Assembly (NCBI GenBank): GCA_021927905.1
Contig: BLLK01000046.1
Coordinates: 620,001-684,000, forward strand
Direction: 5' to 3'
Length of the DNA stretch: 64,000 nucleotides
Source: Chaetoceros tenuissimus
Lineage: Eukaryota > Bacillariophyta > Thalassiosirophyceae > Chaetocerotales > Chaetocerotaceae
Numbering within the stretch: the first letter of the stretch is position 1; each line of letters starts with the position of its first letter. The position numbers and the translations under genes are program-made. Positions 9,185 through 20,419 of this stretch are shown here, piece by piece. Under the pieces are notes generated by a model. That model did not search any database. It was not told the DNA's origin and saw only the letters and a list, made by a program, of their open reading frames with translations.

Positions 9185-11870
9185 TCAGTCACGTTCGTAA
9201 GCGTCTAGTAACCTAGCTCTGATATGTTTTGCAACATCCTTGGACTTTGCTTTGTATTGATTTCTCTTACTATTGCTCTTTGGAAGAAACTTCACTTCTC
9301 CATTTTCGAGATCAGCAACCATGTCAAAATCTCCAGCAAAAGCTTTGGCGAGTACTGCTCCTTGCCATTCTTCATCGATCTCAACCAAATATCTGACTTC
9401 GGCATTTGGATCGTCACTTCTCAACATCTTTCCGGGCCTACATGTCACAAGCTGATCAATGGATCTCTTTGGATCAGAGCAATTACAGTAACCACGCTTG
9501 TTATCTCTTCTTACAACCTGAAGAACCTTCTCAACAAATTCATCGCACTCAATTCCAAGTTCGTCACAGAGTTGACGAAGAGGAGCGAAGGAGAAACCAT
9601 TATTTCTGTTGAAAAGGTATGGGAAAGACTGATGAAGAGTGTAACCTTCTCCAGTGAGCTTTCCAAGATTCTTGGACATCTCGCCAGCCCAAAGAACTGC
9701 CATTCCTACACATTGTCCATGAAGGCGAAGAGCTTCAGCTGGAACGTCGACTCCATATTTTCTTGCCTTGAGGTACAAGTCGTTAGCAAAGGCCTCGACC
9801 CCATGGCCAAGAGTATGAGCATACTCAAAAAGTAGTGCACGGTATTTTTCAAAAGGATCAGAATAAGCAAGGAACATAGCCTTAGCACATACAATCTCAC
9901 GGTTGATGGTAGTAAGGAAAGATAGAATGGAGTTTTTCTTTTCAGTGGGCAAATTGTAAAAGGAAGCACGAAACTTCCTCATCAACTCCTTGCGTTCCAT
10001 TATGAGAGACTCGAGATCTTCCTGTGTATCGTCGTCGTCGGAAGAGGATCCAGACTCGGTGTCAACAGTTACAATGGACGCCATCGAAGGTAGGGATCTC
10101 ATAGAAGGTAATGAAGCAAAGACCTTCCCTAGGTAAGATTTAAAACCTGCTGAATCTTCCTCGTTGGACTTTGACATTATCTCATCACGAAGCTCTGCGA
10201 TTCTCTTTCCTAGACTGAGAATCTTGTTCTTTCTCTTCAAAGTTTCAGGATTCTCAATGAAGCTGATGAGGTTATCAAATCCCTCAACCTCCTCTAGAAT
10301 CTTGGTGAAGTCAGAAGCGAACTCAACAGCACCGAGGATATTGTGGAAGTCACTTGCTCCTACCTTGGTGTTTGCCATACCAAGCATGTTCATAGTCTTT
10401 GTGGCTTCGCCTACAGTTGCATGTGCATTTGCCGATGAGATGGTAAGTAACCACTCGTTCACGCAAAAGGCCAGTTGCGGAAGGTAGAAAGCTCCGAGTA
10501 TGTTCTTAGAAAGAATTCTATCGTCGACTACAAGTGAGAATGCTTTCTTAGCAGAAGTAACTGCGTCATTATAATGCATAGGGGTCGTTGGAACCTCGAC
10601 GAAATCTGAATTTGTCATTGCAGCAATGAGTCCAATGCAGTTTCCATTAACTCCTCCTCCGACAGCAAGAATGACTGGCGGAGCAGATCCCTGATGTGCT
10701 CTGTTGATGGTGTTAAAAAGACGTTCAGTTCCATAGTTGTCGTATCTCTTGTATGTCTCTCCAGACTTGTGATTGAAAAGCATACCATCTTCTTGTCCAA
10801 GAGCATCAAGCATATCTTGTCCGTATCCGAGTGCATCACAAGTCTCTCCAACAGATACAATTGGAGTATATCCCTTTGGATATTTTTCTTTCAAAAGGTT
10901 GGACAATGATTCAAGAGCTGATTCACAGGATCCATTATGGGTTAACATAGGTAGAGCCAAACCTCCAATTTTGAAAGGGATCTCAATCACATCAGGTTTC
11001 TCTTTTTCAGAGGAGATATCAACAGGCATCCAGGTCTTGACCTTTTCATTTATTTTCTTGGTAGCAAGTCCACCAAAGATGGAATGCACAGAAAATTTAC
11101 CAATTCTTGCAGCAGTCAGACCATCCATATCAAAAGTTCCACTTGGCGTAGTAAAACGTAGCATATCTCCATAAGACTCACGTCTCGTGAGTAGAGCAGT
11201 TTGAACTCCGCGGAAAGGAAGCATTCCAATGAACGCAGCATATGCATCCATTCTGCTATCTTCCCATCCAACGAAAATGAGAATAGATGCACGATCAGCC
11301 TTGGAAAGCAGCATATTTGAGGCTACTTCCATGATGGTATTGTATTCGTCCATTGCAGTAGGATTTCGTTTACATCCAGCTTCATTCAGACGATGCAGAT
11401 GCATCTCTTTATGAAGACTCTTGGAACCTTTTCTCAGAGCTTCAATAGACTTTTCAGCCTCAACACAACCTACACTCTCATGAGGACCAACCACATGAAT
11501 GCTTGTGAAAGCATTGCGACCCTTTGGTTTGGGTGTGTTGTCAAGAATTCTTTGGAGAAACTCTGCAGGATCGCTTCGGGCATCATCCAACCTATTTCAA
11601 ATGGAAGAAGAAAGTGGATTAGAAACGTTCAAGAAATGAGATGATATTCGTGTTTGAAACAGTAGCAGATTTTATGCATGGACGAAAATCAGAAATAGCA
11701 ACTTACAATTGATGATATTCAATCGAAACAGACCGACTTTCCATGCCAGAAGGCACTTGGAAGAAGTCAGAACCAACCAGAGCACTTTCTACATCTAACT
11801 GATGATTCCAGTTATCAAGATTTGCAGCTGGAGCAAGTGGTTCAACGTTTTTAGGAAGGAATAGACTCAT
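9185..11870 (-). CDS. Atypical sugar-phosphate cyclase (DHQ synthase superfamily, DOIS-like)
   Basis: NAD-dependent cyclase of the 3-dehydroquinate / 2-deoxy-scyllo-inosose / valiolone synthase superfamily. Motifs in order: VILAVGGGVNGNCIGLIAA (nucleotide-binding glycine motif); VEVPTTPMHYNDAVTSAKKA (PTT...D..S.K block); KNILGAFYLP; the metal-ligand Glu in GEATKTMNM; EYAHTLGHGVEAFA and LRLHGQCVGMAVL (the two metal-ligand His). Exon 1 is 11707-11870 (ATG at 11870, MSLFLPKNVEPLAPAANLDN), the intron is 11592-11706, and exon 2 is 9185-11591; the junction gives YHQLLDDARSD. The roughly 855-aa protein is about twice the family's usual 350-450. There is an unknown N-terminal region of over 200 residues, and about 150 residues with an acidic SSSDDDD stretch are inserted before the His motifs. 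The substrate cannot be read from sequence. Divergent from CDC45. Confidence 0.82.
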
Positions 11871-12279
11871 ATTGATGGTTTGGTGATGTTTAGGATTTCT
11901 TTTGGATTCGTTTTTTCTAGAAGAGGAAAATTATGAGGAGAATGCGAGGGACACTGACTTCCGAACAACAGGAACCCGAACCCCTAGTGATCCGACAGGG
12001 ATAGAGGCCACGTCATCAGTCGTCAGAGTTCGGATTCCCTATTCCCCTTCTTTTTTGTAAGGATTCCCTATTCTTGTTTTCCGTTGAGGTATACGACTCA
12101 TTGGTCCCATGAAAAAGTATTTCCCCGCCAACAAACCTTCATTTTTCATTTCCTTTCACCTCCTTTTGAACTGCTATGGACAGTATTAGGCATCACTTGT
12201 TTGTCTCTTGACCTCTGATTCAAATCAAGCAATCAAAGGTACTCGCATCTAATACTTGAAGCAATTCGAAACAAGAAAA
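11871..12279. other. Intergenic, shared 5' region of cyclase and CDC45 genes
   Basis: 409 bp between the two divergent start codons. Nothing beyond likely promoter and UTR sequence is visible. Confidence 0.5.
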
Positions 12280-14657
12280 ATGTTGCTAGACCAGTCTAAT
12301 TGGGAGCTAGGGTACCGACAAATGGTATCAGATTGCAGGGGATCTAGTTCATCCTTCAACACATCTGGAGGAACAGTTCTGATCCTTGTCAACCCTGATG
12401 CGGACGCACTATGTGCAGCACGTATCCTCTCATATGCTTTACGTGCAGATAAGGTTCCATACCAACTCAGACCCTGCGGAGGATACAATTGTCTATTACG
12501 AATCCTGGATAAATTGGCGCTCAATAACGATGATGAAGATATGGGCACCAATGCAGTGTGTGCTGTGGTACTTTTGAATTTAGGAGCTACTCGCAATCTT
12601 CAAAAAGCTTTATTTGAACCAATTTACAATGAAGAAGGAAACATTGTAAGAAATTCTCTGTTGGATGCTGATAAGACAAAAGTATACATTTTAGATAGCC
12701 ACAGGCCGTATCACTTGGCAAACATTTATGCACAAAAGAATATCACTGTGTGGAATGACTTTGATTTCTGGCACGAGGATGAAGGTGGAATTCCATCAGA
12801 TGGAGAATATCTCGACGATGAAAGTGATTCAGACTCGGATGACGATGATTCAGATGATGACGACGACTCTGATGATGATGGCAATGATAGTGATAGTAGT
12901 GAAGGTGAAGCTGAGTTTGATGATGCAAGCAATGATGTTGAAGGAGGAAAGAGAGCTTCATCGGAAAGTCCAAGCGTCTCATCGAAAAGGGCCAGGACTG
13001 ACCCTGATACACCAGAGATTCAAGCAAGTGACAATGAAAATGACGACGAAAAGGATGAGAAGAAAGAAGAAGATAGTACTCCAGTTTTTTCCATGAGAGA
13101 AAAGCATCAAATTCGTCGAGACAAAGTGCGCAAATACTATGGCAATGGTGCATTTTATTCCTCTCCAGTGGCATACATGGCATATTTACTTTTATCGGAG
13201 CAACTTCGTCATAATTCTGTGGGTGATCTGTTGTGGTTGGCATGTGTTGGAGTTACGGATGCATTTATTCATGATAGGTTAGACCTTAGTGGATATGCAA
13301 ATATTGCAATGAATCTACAAGAAAAAGTCGAGAAGGTATATCCCGATTTACAAAGCGATGATAGATTCTTGGAGGATAGAAATTTTGTTGCTGAAGATCT
13401 GTTCAACGATACAAACTCAGGACCAAGAACAAAGGTTGGCTTCAGTGAGAATGGAAAAATATTATACCAAAGAAATGAATATCGCTTCTTTCTCTTACGT
13501 CATTCAAGCCTATGGGATGCAATGGTCTTATCTCCTGATATGAACACAAAGATGAAACTATGGAGAAATAGCGGTGTGAAAGAGTTGCAAGAAATGCTCG
13601 CGAAAATGGGACTACCATTACAACAATGTCAACAACCATATGCTTTTATGAAGCCTGCTTTGAAAAGAAGGCTAAAAACAATGATGACCGAGCATGAGGA
13701 GGTAAGTATTGCATCTAATGGGTTCCTCTCTTATTTGTGTGATCTTTTTTCTGATAATTGTTTTGTCCTTAGGAATACGGTTTGGAGCATCTTAAATACA
13801 CAGCATTTGTTCGTGTCAGTGGATACAAATCTCTGCTGGCAGCAAGTGATATGAGTCTTGCCATCACTGCCCTTCTTGAATGTGACATTAATAAAAAGGA
13901 TGGAGAAGGCCTCACAGACGAAAATGAATTAGACGAAGAAGAAGAGGAAGAGAGAAGCTTGTTAAATTCGTTCAACACTGCATACGACTCCTTGAACTCT
14001 AACGGTTCCTCGTCGACTTTTGCCACAATAGGAGGCGGAGAGCTTGGTGGTTCTACTGAGGGAGCTGATCTATCAACAATGGTCAATGGTGGAGATGTAA
14101 CAGGAAGCAGTGGACTTGGAGCAGGTATTCGTCTCGCCACATCAGTTCAAAAGGCCATCATATCAACTGCAGTGAATCTAGTCACAAGAAATGACTTCAC
14201 GAGACTGACCTATTTCCGCTATGCGTATTTACATGCAACAAGCCACGGTGCAAACGGTAGCGCTAGATTCCAGGGAGGCAAAGACACATCAAAACAAAAT
14301 ACTGCACATATTTTTGCGAAACCTCTGGCACTTACAAGATTGGCAAGCTACATAATGGAAATGCATAGGGAAAGTGGAAAATGGACAGGAACAAAGGCTC
14401 TACCTCTTGTCTTATTGGCAGAAAAGCCAGAAACACAGTCCTACCTAGTAGTTGGTTTTGAATATCAATCTTCAAAGGGAAGTTTGAAAAAGAACACATT
14501 CAAAGAAAAGTTCGAACTTGCAGCTAATGCATCAGCAGAAGACGGGGAATTCTTATTCGATAGTTTTGATTCTAATGTAGTTGAGGTAAAAGGCGATGTA
14601 CAAAAGTTTGTCGAAACATTGCACTATCTCATTCAAGAATCGAAGAAATCACGATAG
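12280..14657 (+). CDS. CDC45: CDC45 replication initiation factor
   Basis: CDC45 joins MCM2-7 and GINS to form the CMG replicative helicase. Exon 1 is 12280-13701 and exon 2 is 13773-14657; the 71-bp intron (donor GTAAGT, acceptor TTAG) joins MTEHEE to YGLEHLKYTAFVRVSGY. The start is the ATG of MLLDQSNWELGYRQM; upstream in frame is only a TTG. The N-terminal DHH-like phosphoesterase fold shows LILVNPDADALCAARILSYA and PYQLRPCGGYNCL. The family's acidic linker (runs of Asp and Ser near residues 180-225) and a Lys/Glu stretch follow, then SSPVAYMAYLLLSEQL and LLWLACVGVTDAFIHDRL. Exon 2 carries TYFRYAYLHATSHGAN and LPLVLLAEKPETQSYLVVGF, typical of the C-terminal half. About 768 residues, slightly longer than usual because of the acidic insert. 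Confidence 0.95.
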
Positions 14658-14792
14658 GGGCAAGTAGACATAAATTGTTTTATTAAAATAAGGAGAAAAT
14701 TTAATCAATCATGTAGAAAATTTAATGTCATCAAGAATCCCATTGTATTGCTTCTCCCGTCTTCCCTTCAGTGCTACTATAATTGTTCAATA

Positions 14793-15422
14793 CTACGATT
14801 CTATCAATGAGCTCCCAACACTTCTTCGCTGACTCAATCCATTCTGAGATTCTTCGATACCATTATCACCAAGAAGAGGATGTGCTATACCATCATTCAT
14901 TTGTTCATTTTCTTCTTCTAAGAACTCGCAACATGGAGTCGTCGACGACGGTTCCACTTCATTTCCACTAGTGAAACGATTTCTCCTTTGTTTGTAAAAC
15001 AAATAGTAACCAATTGAGAGACCAAGAACCGCACTAAATAACAGTTCAATAGAATATGTCATTGCTACAAGCATCAAAAGGTATCCCAACAAAGCTTGAC
15101 ATCCATGGAGAGCACTTGAGACTAATTGTACTTTATCCTCGTTGCCTTCCATCCGTTCTAAGCGTGCAATATATTTACGTCTCCAATGTGGTAGTGCTTC
15201 GAGAAGTAAACCTAGACCGCTTACCAATATCATCCCAGCCAAGAATTTAAATTCCGAATCAAGTGTATAACTCGGAAATAAGAGATTGAGACAAGGTGCA
15301 TCTGGATTCATAAAACTAGATTTTAGCCCAGACATGTACATACTCATGCCATTACCGTCCATAGGCTGGCAAAAATAGTTGGGGGAATCCCCTCCATGGC
15401 TATGATGATCATGATCGTTCAT
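14793..15422 (-). CDS. CTR: CTR/SLC31-type copper transporter
   Basis: Trimeric high-affinity Cu(I) uptake channel. The N-terminus is rich in His and Met (MNDHDHHSHGGD, GMSMYMSG), the usual copper-gathering ectodomain. Three membrane helices lie near residues 58-77, 105-123 and 126-142. TM2 holds the essential MxxxM (MLVAM, Met117-Met121) and TM3 the GxxxG packing motif (GLSIG). An acidic cytosolic tail with CCEF may hand copper on. 209 residues, single exon, ATG start. It is divergent from the thylakoid-lumen gene, with 261 bp between starts. Membrane location (plasma, vacuole or plastid envelope) cannot be told. Confidence 0.92.
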   Translation of the reverse strand: MNDHDHHSHGGDSPNYFCQPMDGNGMSMYMSGLKSSFMNPDAPCLNLLFPSYTLDSEFKFLAGMILVSGLGLLLEALPHWRRKYIARLERMEGNEDKVQLVSSALHGCQALLGYLLMLVAMTYSIELLFSAVLGLSIGYYLFYKQRRNRFTSGNEVEPSSTTPCCEFLEEENEQMNDGIAHPLLGDNGIEESQNGLSQRRSVGSSLIES

Positions 15423-15683
15423 TATATCAGATAGTTAACTTAATGTATGGAAATACCGTACTGGAATTTGTAAACAGCAAATATGACTATTTGAATGAAA
15501 TAAATGAAAATAGAGAAATAAACTGAAAAGTTGAGTCTTTTCCTTTGTCGTCTGTAATCGTACGTTGAATGACGACATCACGTAAAAATGTGCTGTTGCT
15601 GTGAAAAACAATAATTTACATATGGTATTAGTGTACCAATGGTAGGTACATATTCAATCTCATTCAATAGTACATAACTCATT

Positions 15684-16808
15684 ATGAGGATGATGTATAA
15701 GGGTGTTCACTTCTCTCTAATAGGTCTTGGTCTAGTGCATGGCTTATCAAGCAGTAAACTGAGTAAGAAGCCAGCGTTTTGTGACAGGCGTACTTCCATT
15801 CAAAACATTCTACTGGGAACTTTTGTCTCTATACCTTCCGTGTCAAATGCAGCAACCGATGAGGGACTTTCTTCCATCACTGATTCGTCCATCGGCAAAA
15901 GTTTCCGTAAAAGTATTATCCAGGGCGCTAGGGTTGCTGATAATCTCGACGAAAAATGGGAACGCTTCTCAGATGGGCTTCGAGATAAAAACAAGTGCGA
16001 TGAGAATACAGGAAGGAGATTGTTTGATAATGGAATTCGTAAAGATGGCACTAGAATTGGAAACCCAGTCTTAGGATCTTTGTGCAACCCAGAACCAGTT
16101 TTACCTTTGAATGAATATGAAGCTATGAATCTATTACGTTTGGCAGGAAAGAGCACTTCTATTGACGCCACTGAGCTTCAAAAGGTAATCGACGAAAATA
16201 AGAGTTTAGTGCGTTCGTCCTTTGACAGGTCTATAGAATCTGCTGTAGATGAAGACGAGCGTAACAGGAAAAGATACAACTTTGAAGTTTATTCGACAAT
16301 GAGATCTATAAGTACTTTGTTGAACAACAGTGGTCAAGTTCGTGATTTTCAACTGAATTGGGGATCATCTCTTTTATCTTTATTAGCTCCAACAGCCACA
16401 AAAAAGGACTATAGATCACCATTCCCAGAAATGAAGGATGAATTCGAAGACTATGACTACGATAAAGATTTATTACTTGAAGCTTTAGGTGCACTGACAG
16501 TTGCTTTTGATAAACTGAAGGCAATGGGATTGATTGGATACTTTGAGCTTTCCATTCCATATGATGACTATGGATCTGTAGTCACAATTGCAATCGATGA
16601 CTACAGTCCAATTGGCGCAGAAATTCTGTTATCAGAACAAAACTATAACATAGGTGGAATAGCTCAAGCAATGGTCCGAGCTGCTTTGGAAAGGGCTCGT
16701 GTTGCATATAGCTTGGAAACATTTTATCTCGACCCTACCACTACAAAACAAAGTATATTCAATCCTACGCAGCTTTTGATTAGCATTAGCAGCTTACGCA
16801 AAAAGTAA
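15684..16808 (+). CDS. Predicted thylakoid-lumen protein, unknown function
   Basis: No named family recognised. The N-terminus looks tripartite: an ER-type hydrophobic signal (MMYKGVHFSLIGLGLVHGLS), a short basic stretch ending near KKPAF, then a twin-arginine segment (RRTSIQNILLGTFVSIPSVS) ending NAA. That is the pattern of a protein sent through the plastid to the thylakoid lumen by the Tat route. The mature part (about 60-374) has WERFSDGLRDKNKCDEN and, near the C-terminus, ALGALTVAFDKLKAMGLIGY and YDDYGSVVTIAIDDYSPIGA, which look folded. Single exon, ATG start. The location is inferred from the leader only. Confidence 0.78.
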   Translation: MRMMYKGVHFSLIGLGLVHGLSSSKLSKKPAFCDRRTSIQNILLGTFVSIPSVSNAATDEGLSSITDSSIGKSFRKSIIQGARVADNLDEKWERFSDGLRDKNKCDENTGRRLFDNGIRKDGTRIGNPVLGSLCNPEPVLPLNEYEAMNLLRLAGKSTSIDATELQKVIDENKSLVRSSFDRSIESAVDEDERNRKRYNFEVYSTMRSISTLLNNSGQVRDFQLNWGSSLLSLLAPTATKKDYRSPFPEMKDEFEDYDYDKDLLLEALGALTVAFDKLKAMGLIGYFELSIPYDDYGSVVTIAIDDYSPIGAEILLSEQNYNIGGIAQAMVRAALERARVAYSLETFYLDPTTTKQSIFNPTQLLISISSLRKK

Positions 16809-16846
16809 AAGAGACAAATGGATAGTATTTTTTAATATAACAATTT

Positions 16847-18019
16847 TTAAAGTCTCATCATGCCGTTTGCGAAATCTCCAATTGCATTCAAAAGTCCAAA
16901 TCCTTGAGACTTTTCTGGATCTTGTGCATTCCCATTCTCATAGTCATAAATATCTTCTACTTCTGGGTTACTTGGCAAACGATCCATTGCCTTGATCATT
17001 CTGTATCCATCATCCGAATTCTCGTCTTCTTGCCATACAGTAAATTGACTAGGGTAAAGTCTAGTCAAAGCTCCCCAAGCAAGTGTGCGAAGATAATAAG
17101 TTGGAACCAAAGGATCAATTAATCTTTCACGAAGCATTCTTCCTGCCATACCAAATCCAGTCACACCCATATCAACCAACAATGGATTTACAAACACTGT
17201 GAGTTTCAAGTTATCACCTAACTGCTCTTCGCTTTTGAGAAGCGCTTCTTCAACGAATTCTGCTTCTGATGCACGAGGACAAAAGAAGAAAACAAGCTGA
17301 TCTTGAGAAATATCTTGTAATTGTACTCCACCACAAGAAGAGAACTCAACACAAGGAGGAACAGTTGCATCTTCAGGGTTCGCTGCGTTCGGTTTCCAAT
17401 CTCTACGAGCTAGTGCAGCAGAACCCTCATCAGGAAAGTATATACGCGCCTTTGGCCCAGTCCACAAAGGTTCAGTAGAATCTGGATCTATTTTGCGTCC
17501 ACCATTTTCAATCAATGCCTTTAATTCTAAAACACGTGGACTAAGTTCTTTCTTCTCGACCCCTTCATTGTCCTCATCATCTCCATATAGATCTTCATAT
17601 GTCAAACCTTCTTCGTCCATAACTTGTTTCAGTTCTGCTTTAGCTTGTACAAGTGCCATCATTTCATTCTGTCTCATTTCTTGTACACCTGGAATCATTT
17701 CATAACAAAGAGCTGTCACAAATTTTTGCATAAACTCTGTACTACTTTTGAGTGTTGTATAAGTTTCATCTCCAATAGAGGTGTCAAAGTCTACACGACA
17801 TCTTCCCATAGATCCTGCATCTTGAGCATAGAGAGAACATCCTTGTGCAGCTAGGATTGCTGAATCATCCAAGGAATCTGGCAATTCTGTAGGCATTCCA
17901 TAGGCGCTAGAGAATAATTTTGTATTTTGAAGAGATTGATGGGTAGATGGAGCAAAGCCCTCGATTCCTGTAGCTAGCAACGCTGAATAAAAGAGAAAAA
18001 TTGCTTTACGAAAGAGCAT
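16847..18019 (-). CDS. DUF1995 plastid protein (LPA3-like superfamily)
   Basis: Member of the DUF1995 family, found in plastids and cyanobacteria; one Arabidopsis member, LPA3, helps assemble photosystem II. The leader [20 protein letters not shown] is a signal peptide ending in the diatom F-A-P plastid motif. The family core is in the C-terminal half: [57 protein letters not shown] and the hallmark [20 protein letters not shown] followed by YPSQFTVWQ. The region 70-160 (acidic, [13 protein letters not shown]) is probably a flexible linker. 390 residues, single exon, ATG start. Divergent from the bestrophin gene, so two likely plastid genes share a 527-bp spacer. Confidence 0.85.
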   Translation of the reverse strand: MLFRKAIFLFYSALLATGIEGFAPSTHQSLQNTKLFSSAYGMPTELPDSLDDSAILAAQGCSLYAQDAGSMGRCRVDFDTSIGDETYTTLKSSTEFMQKFVTALCYEMIPGVQEMRQNEMMALVQAKAELKQVMDEEGLTYEDLYGDDEDNEGVEKKELSPRVLELKALIENGGRKIDPDSTEPLWTGPKARIYFPDEGSAALARRDWKPNAANPEDATVPPCVEFSSCGGVQLQDISQDQLVFFFCPRASEAEFVEEALLKSEEQLGDNLKLTVFVNPLLVDMGVTGFGMAGRMLRERLIDPLVPTYYLRTLAWGALTRLYPSQFTVWQEDENSDDGYRMIKAMDRLPSNPEVEDIYDYENGNAQDPEKSQGFGLLNAIGDFANGMMRL

Positions 18020-18546
18020 TTTGGTGATTTCCTAGTAACTATGACTTGCACTAGAGTGGGTCCCTAGAGTGATATACTTCTCTGTGGGAGTGTGATGGTG
18101 AAGATATTTAATATGAATTCCTCTCATTCTGTGGACTGGACACTGGACACACACAACAGTGCACAAGAGGAGGAACAAGGTTGAAGTTGAGGAGAAGATG
18201 CCGCCATTTCCTTTGAAGTCACTCTAATCATCGTTGAGGCGACACTCTAACGAAGCGTCGACGTCAGCAATACGTCATCATTTCGAAAAAACTTGCTGTA
18301 CGTATTAAATACCAGATTGCAAAGATTCATTAGATTCGATTCCGATTTTGCTAAATTGAATCTCTTTTCCCTCCAAAAACGGAGTATCCAGGTTGGATTG
18401 TTCTTCCAGATTCCAACGATTCATTTATGTTATCCACTCCAACCTATTTGCACTTCCACCGCTTCTCTCTTATTCACATATCTCAAAAGAAAGAGTAATA
18501 TTCGAATCAAAAAAAGAACACTCATAATTTACAGATTGCAAAAAGA
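18020..18546. other. Intergenic, shared 5' region of two plastid-type genes
   Basis: 527 bp between the divergent DUF1995 and bestrophin starts. No gene or clear repeat seen; it probably holds both promoters. Confidence 0.5.
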
Positions 18547-19897
18547 ATGAATAACTTTATGAACAAAACGCTTCTATTTGTATTGTTGCTTCAAAATGGA
18601 GCAGATACAGTGAACTCATTTTCCTTCAAACCAACATCGACAGTAGCTGCTCGCCAAAAGAAGACCCAAATAGCAGATTCCTTTGTTGATGATCCCATCT
18701 TGGCAGATATGCCAAGCTTGGAACAAATACAACAAAAGATTAGTTTTACTCCGTCAAAACAAAAGAAAAGCAAGAAAGGAATCAATCGACAGTCATCCAA
18801 AGACTGGCTACATAATATTGCTTCGATTCCTAGGTCAACTGTACTTCAAGAGATTTTGAGTCCAGTCCTGACAATCACTGCATGGTCTACTTTGATTTCA
18901 GTAGTACATAGGACCTTTCAAATGAGTCAAATACAGAGTATGAACAAAATTGCCATGAACATGTGTATAAGTACCTCGATGCATAGCTTTCTTGTATCGT
19001 CTCTAGGATTATTACTTGTATTTAGAACCAATAGTGCATATCAAAGATTTGTAGGTGAGTAAGTTGTTATGAACCAATGTGGACTTAAGCTGTCTATGTA
19101 ATAACGACATAGCTCACATCATTCCAACACAAACAGAGGGAAGAAAAATTTGGGAAAACATTTTATCAACGAGTAGAAACCTTACTCGATTACTATCATT
19201 GTACGAACCACAAATTGGATCTGAAAGAGTGTCAAGGATACGAAACACTCTTGCTGCATTTCCATATCTATTGAGACATCATATTAGACCCAATTGCCTT
19301 GATTGTGCAAAGACAGATGTTCCTAGGCAATACTTACTTCAAATTAGAAACACACACTGTGACGTACTTGAAACCAGACAGGAGGGTGATGAACTTTATA
19401 AAGAATTGAATCAAGAGCCACACTTTTGTACAGTAGATAAAAGGTCTATGCCTTGGGGACTCTTTGCAAAAACGCAACTAGACAATTGTGCAAATGCGTC
19501 GAATCGCCCACTATGGTCTTGTGATCAAATGGCAAGAGAGGTAGTTTCAATTCCATACTCTGAAACCTTTACTTCAAGAGAACGATTGACATTACTAGGA
19601 AATATTGACAAACTGAGCAATGCTATAGGACAATGTGAGCGCATTCATCAAACTACTGTGCCAGTTAATTACGCTAGGCATGCTCTGAGAAGTTTAACTT
19701 TCTGGCTTGTTACATTGCCTTTTGCATTAGTCAAGGACTCGGGTTTACTAACTGGTCCAGTTACAGGTATAATTGCGTGGGTATTGTTTGGAATTTATCA
19801 AATAGGTCATGCAATTGAAGATCCATTTCAAAAGACACTGAGATTGTCAATACTATGCAATGCCATCAAGAATGACGTACTTGGGTATCCAAATTAA
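18547..19897 (+). CDS. Bestrophin-family anion channel
   Basis: Bestrophin-like (UPF0187) channel; family members conduct chloride or bicarbonate, and algal thylakoid bestrophins feed bicarbonate to the carbon-concentrating mechanism. Exon 1 is 18547-19054 and exon 2 is 19137-19897 (82-bp intron, donor GTGAGT). Splicing restores the family signature VFRTNSAYQRFVEGRKIWEN. Membrane segments appear near SPVLTITAWSTLISVVHR, SMHSFLVSSLGLLLVF, SLTFWLVTLPFALVK and GPVTGIIAWVLFGIYQI, then IEDPFQKTLRLSILC (the E-D-PF motif). The N-terminus (NKTLLFVLLLQNGADTVNSF followed by SFKP) looks like a signal peptide plus a plastid-type Phe motif, so a plastid membrane site is likely. 422 residues. Ion selectivity is inferred, not shown. 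Confidence 0.88.
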
Positions 19898-20055
19898 TTA
19901 AAAATAAAATAGAGCTAGCATGGTTAGGTTTGATTTGATTAGATTGCTCATTGATAATAGATGTAATCGAAACACAGAAAAAGATTGATGTCCTGTGTAT
20001 GTTTCTGAACTTAACTAATTTATTGTAGTCACATATAAGCCACATTGCAGTAACA

Positions 20056-20128
20056 GCCGAATTAGCTCAGTCGGTAGAGCGCACGACTCTTAATCGTGTG
20101 GTCGTGGGTTCGATCCCCACATTCGGTG
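20056..20128 (+). tRNA. tRNA-Lys (CUU)
   Basis: A 73-nt cloverleaf: acceptor GCCGAAT/ATTCGGT (one G-U pair), D arm GCTC...GAGC, anticodon stem CACGA/TCGTG with loop CTCTTAA giving anticodon CTT (lysine), and T arm GTGGG-TTCGATC-CCCAC. No intron and no encoded CCA. The retrotransposon 5' LTR begins 56 bp past its end. Confidence 0.95.
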
Positions 20129-20184
20129 ACTATTTTAGCTGATGAATGAGAACTTTTGTACTTTCTTTTACCTACATGCGAGTA

Positions 20185-20400
20185 TGCTACAGATGGTAGC
20201 TAACGGTTAGGATAACGCATCCTGACCTGACATGGATTATGTTTAGCATTGGCAGAATTCTTTGGTTCTATTCTTCTTCCGTTACGTCATCAGAATTCTG
20301 ATAAGAATTCTGTCTCTTTTATATTCGGAACAAACATTCTTTTAGGTAGCGATTAGTAACATAATTCCCATCTAATTACTTTGAATCCTTCGTTGTATCA
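20185..20400 (+). repeat. 5' LTR of the gypsy element
   Basis: 216 bp, TG...CA. It contains two GAATTC-bearing inverted motifs (CAGAATTCTGATAAGAATTC) and a TATA-like TTTTATATT at 20317-20325. GATTAGTAA lies about 30 bp downstream of that, a plausible transcription start. Confidence 0.95.
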
Positions 20401-20407
20401 CTAGTAA

Positions 20408-20416
20408 TTACTAATC
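20408..20416 (+). other. Candidate primer-binding site, complementary to the LTR
   Basis: TTACTAATC, 8 bp inside the 5' LTR edge, is the exact complement of GATTAGTAA at 20351-20359 in the LTR, the likely start of the RNA. No TGG-type tRNA-complementary site is seen there. This resembles the self-priming layout known for Tf1-type gypsy elements. Nine bases is short, so the call is tentative. Confidence 0.4.
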
Positions 20417-20419
20417 ACA

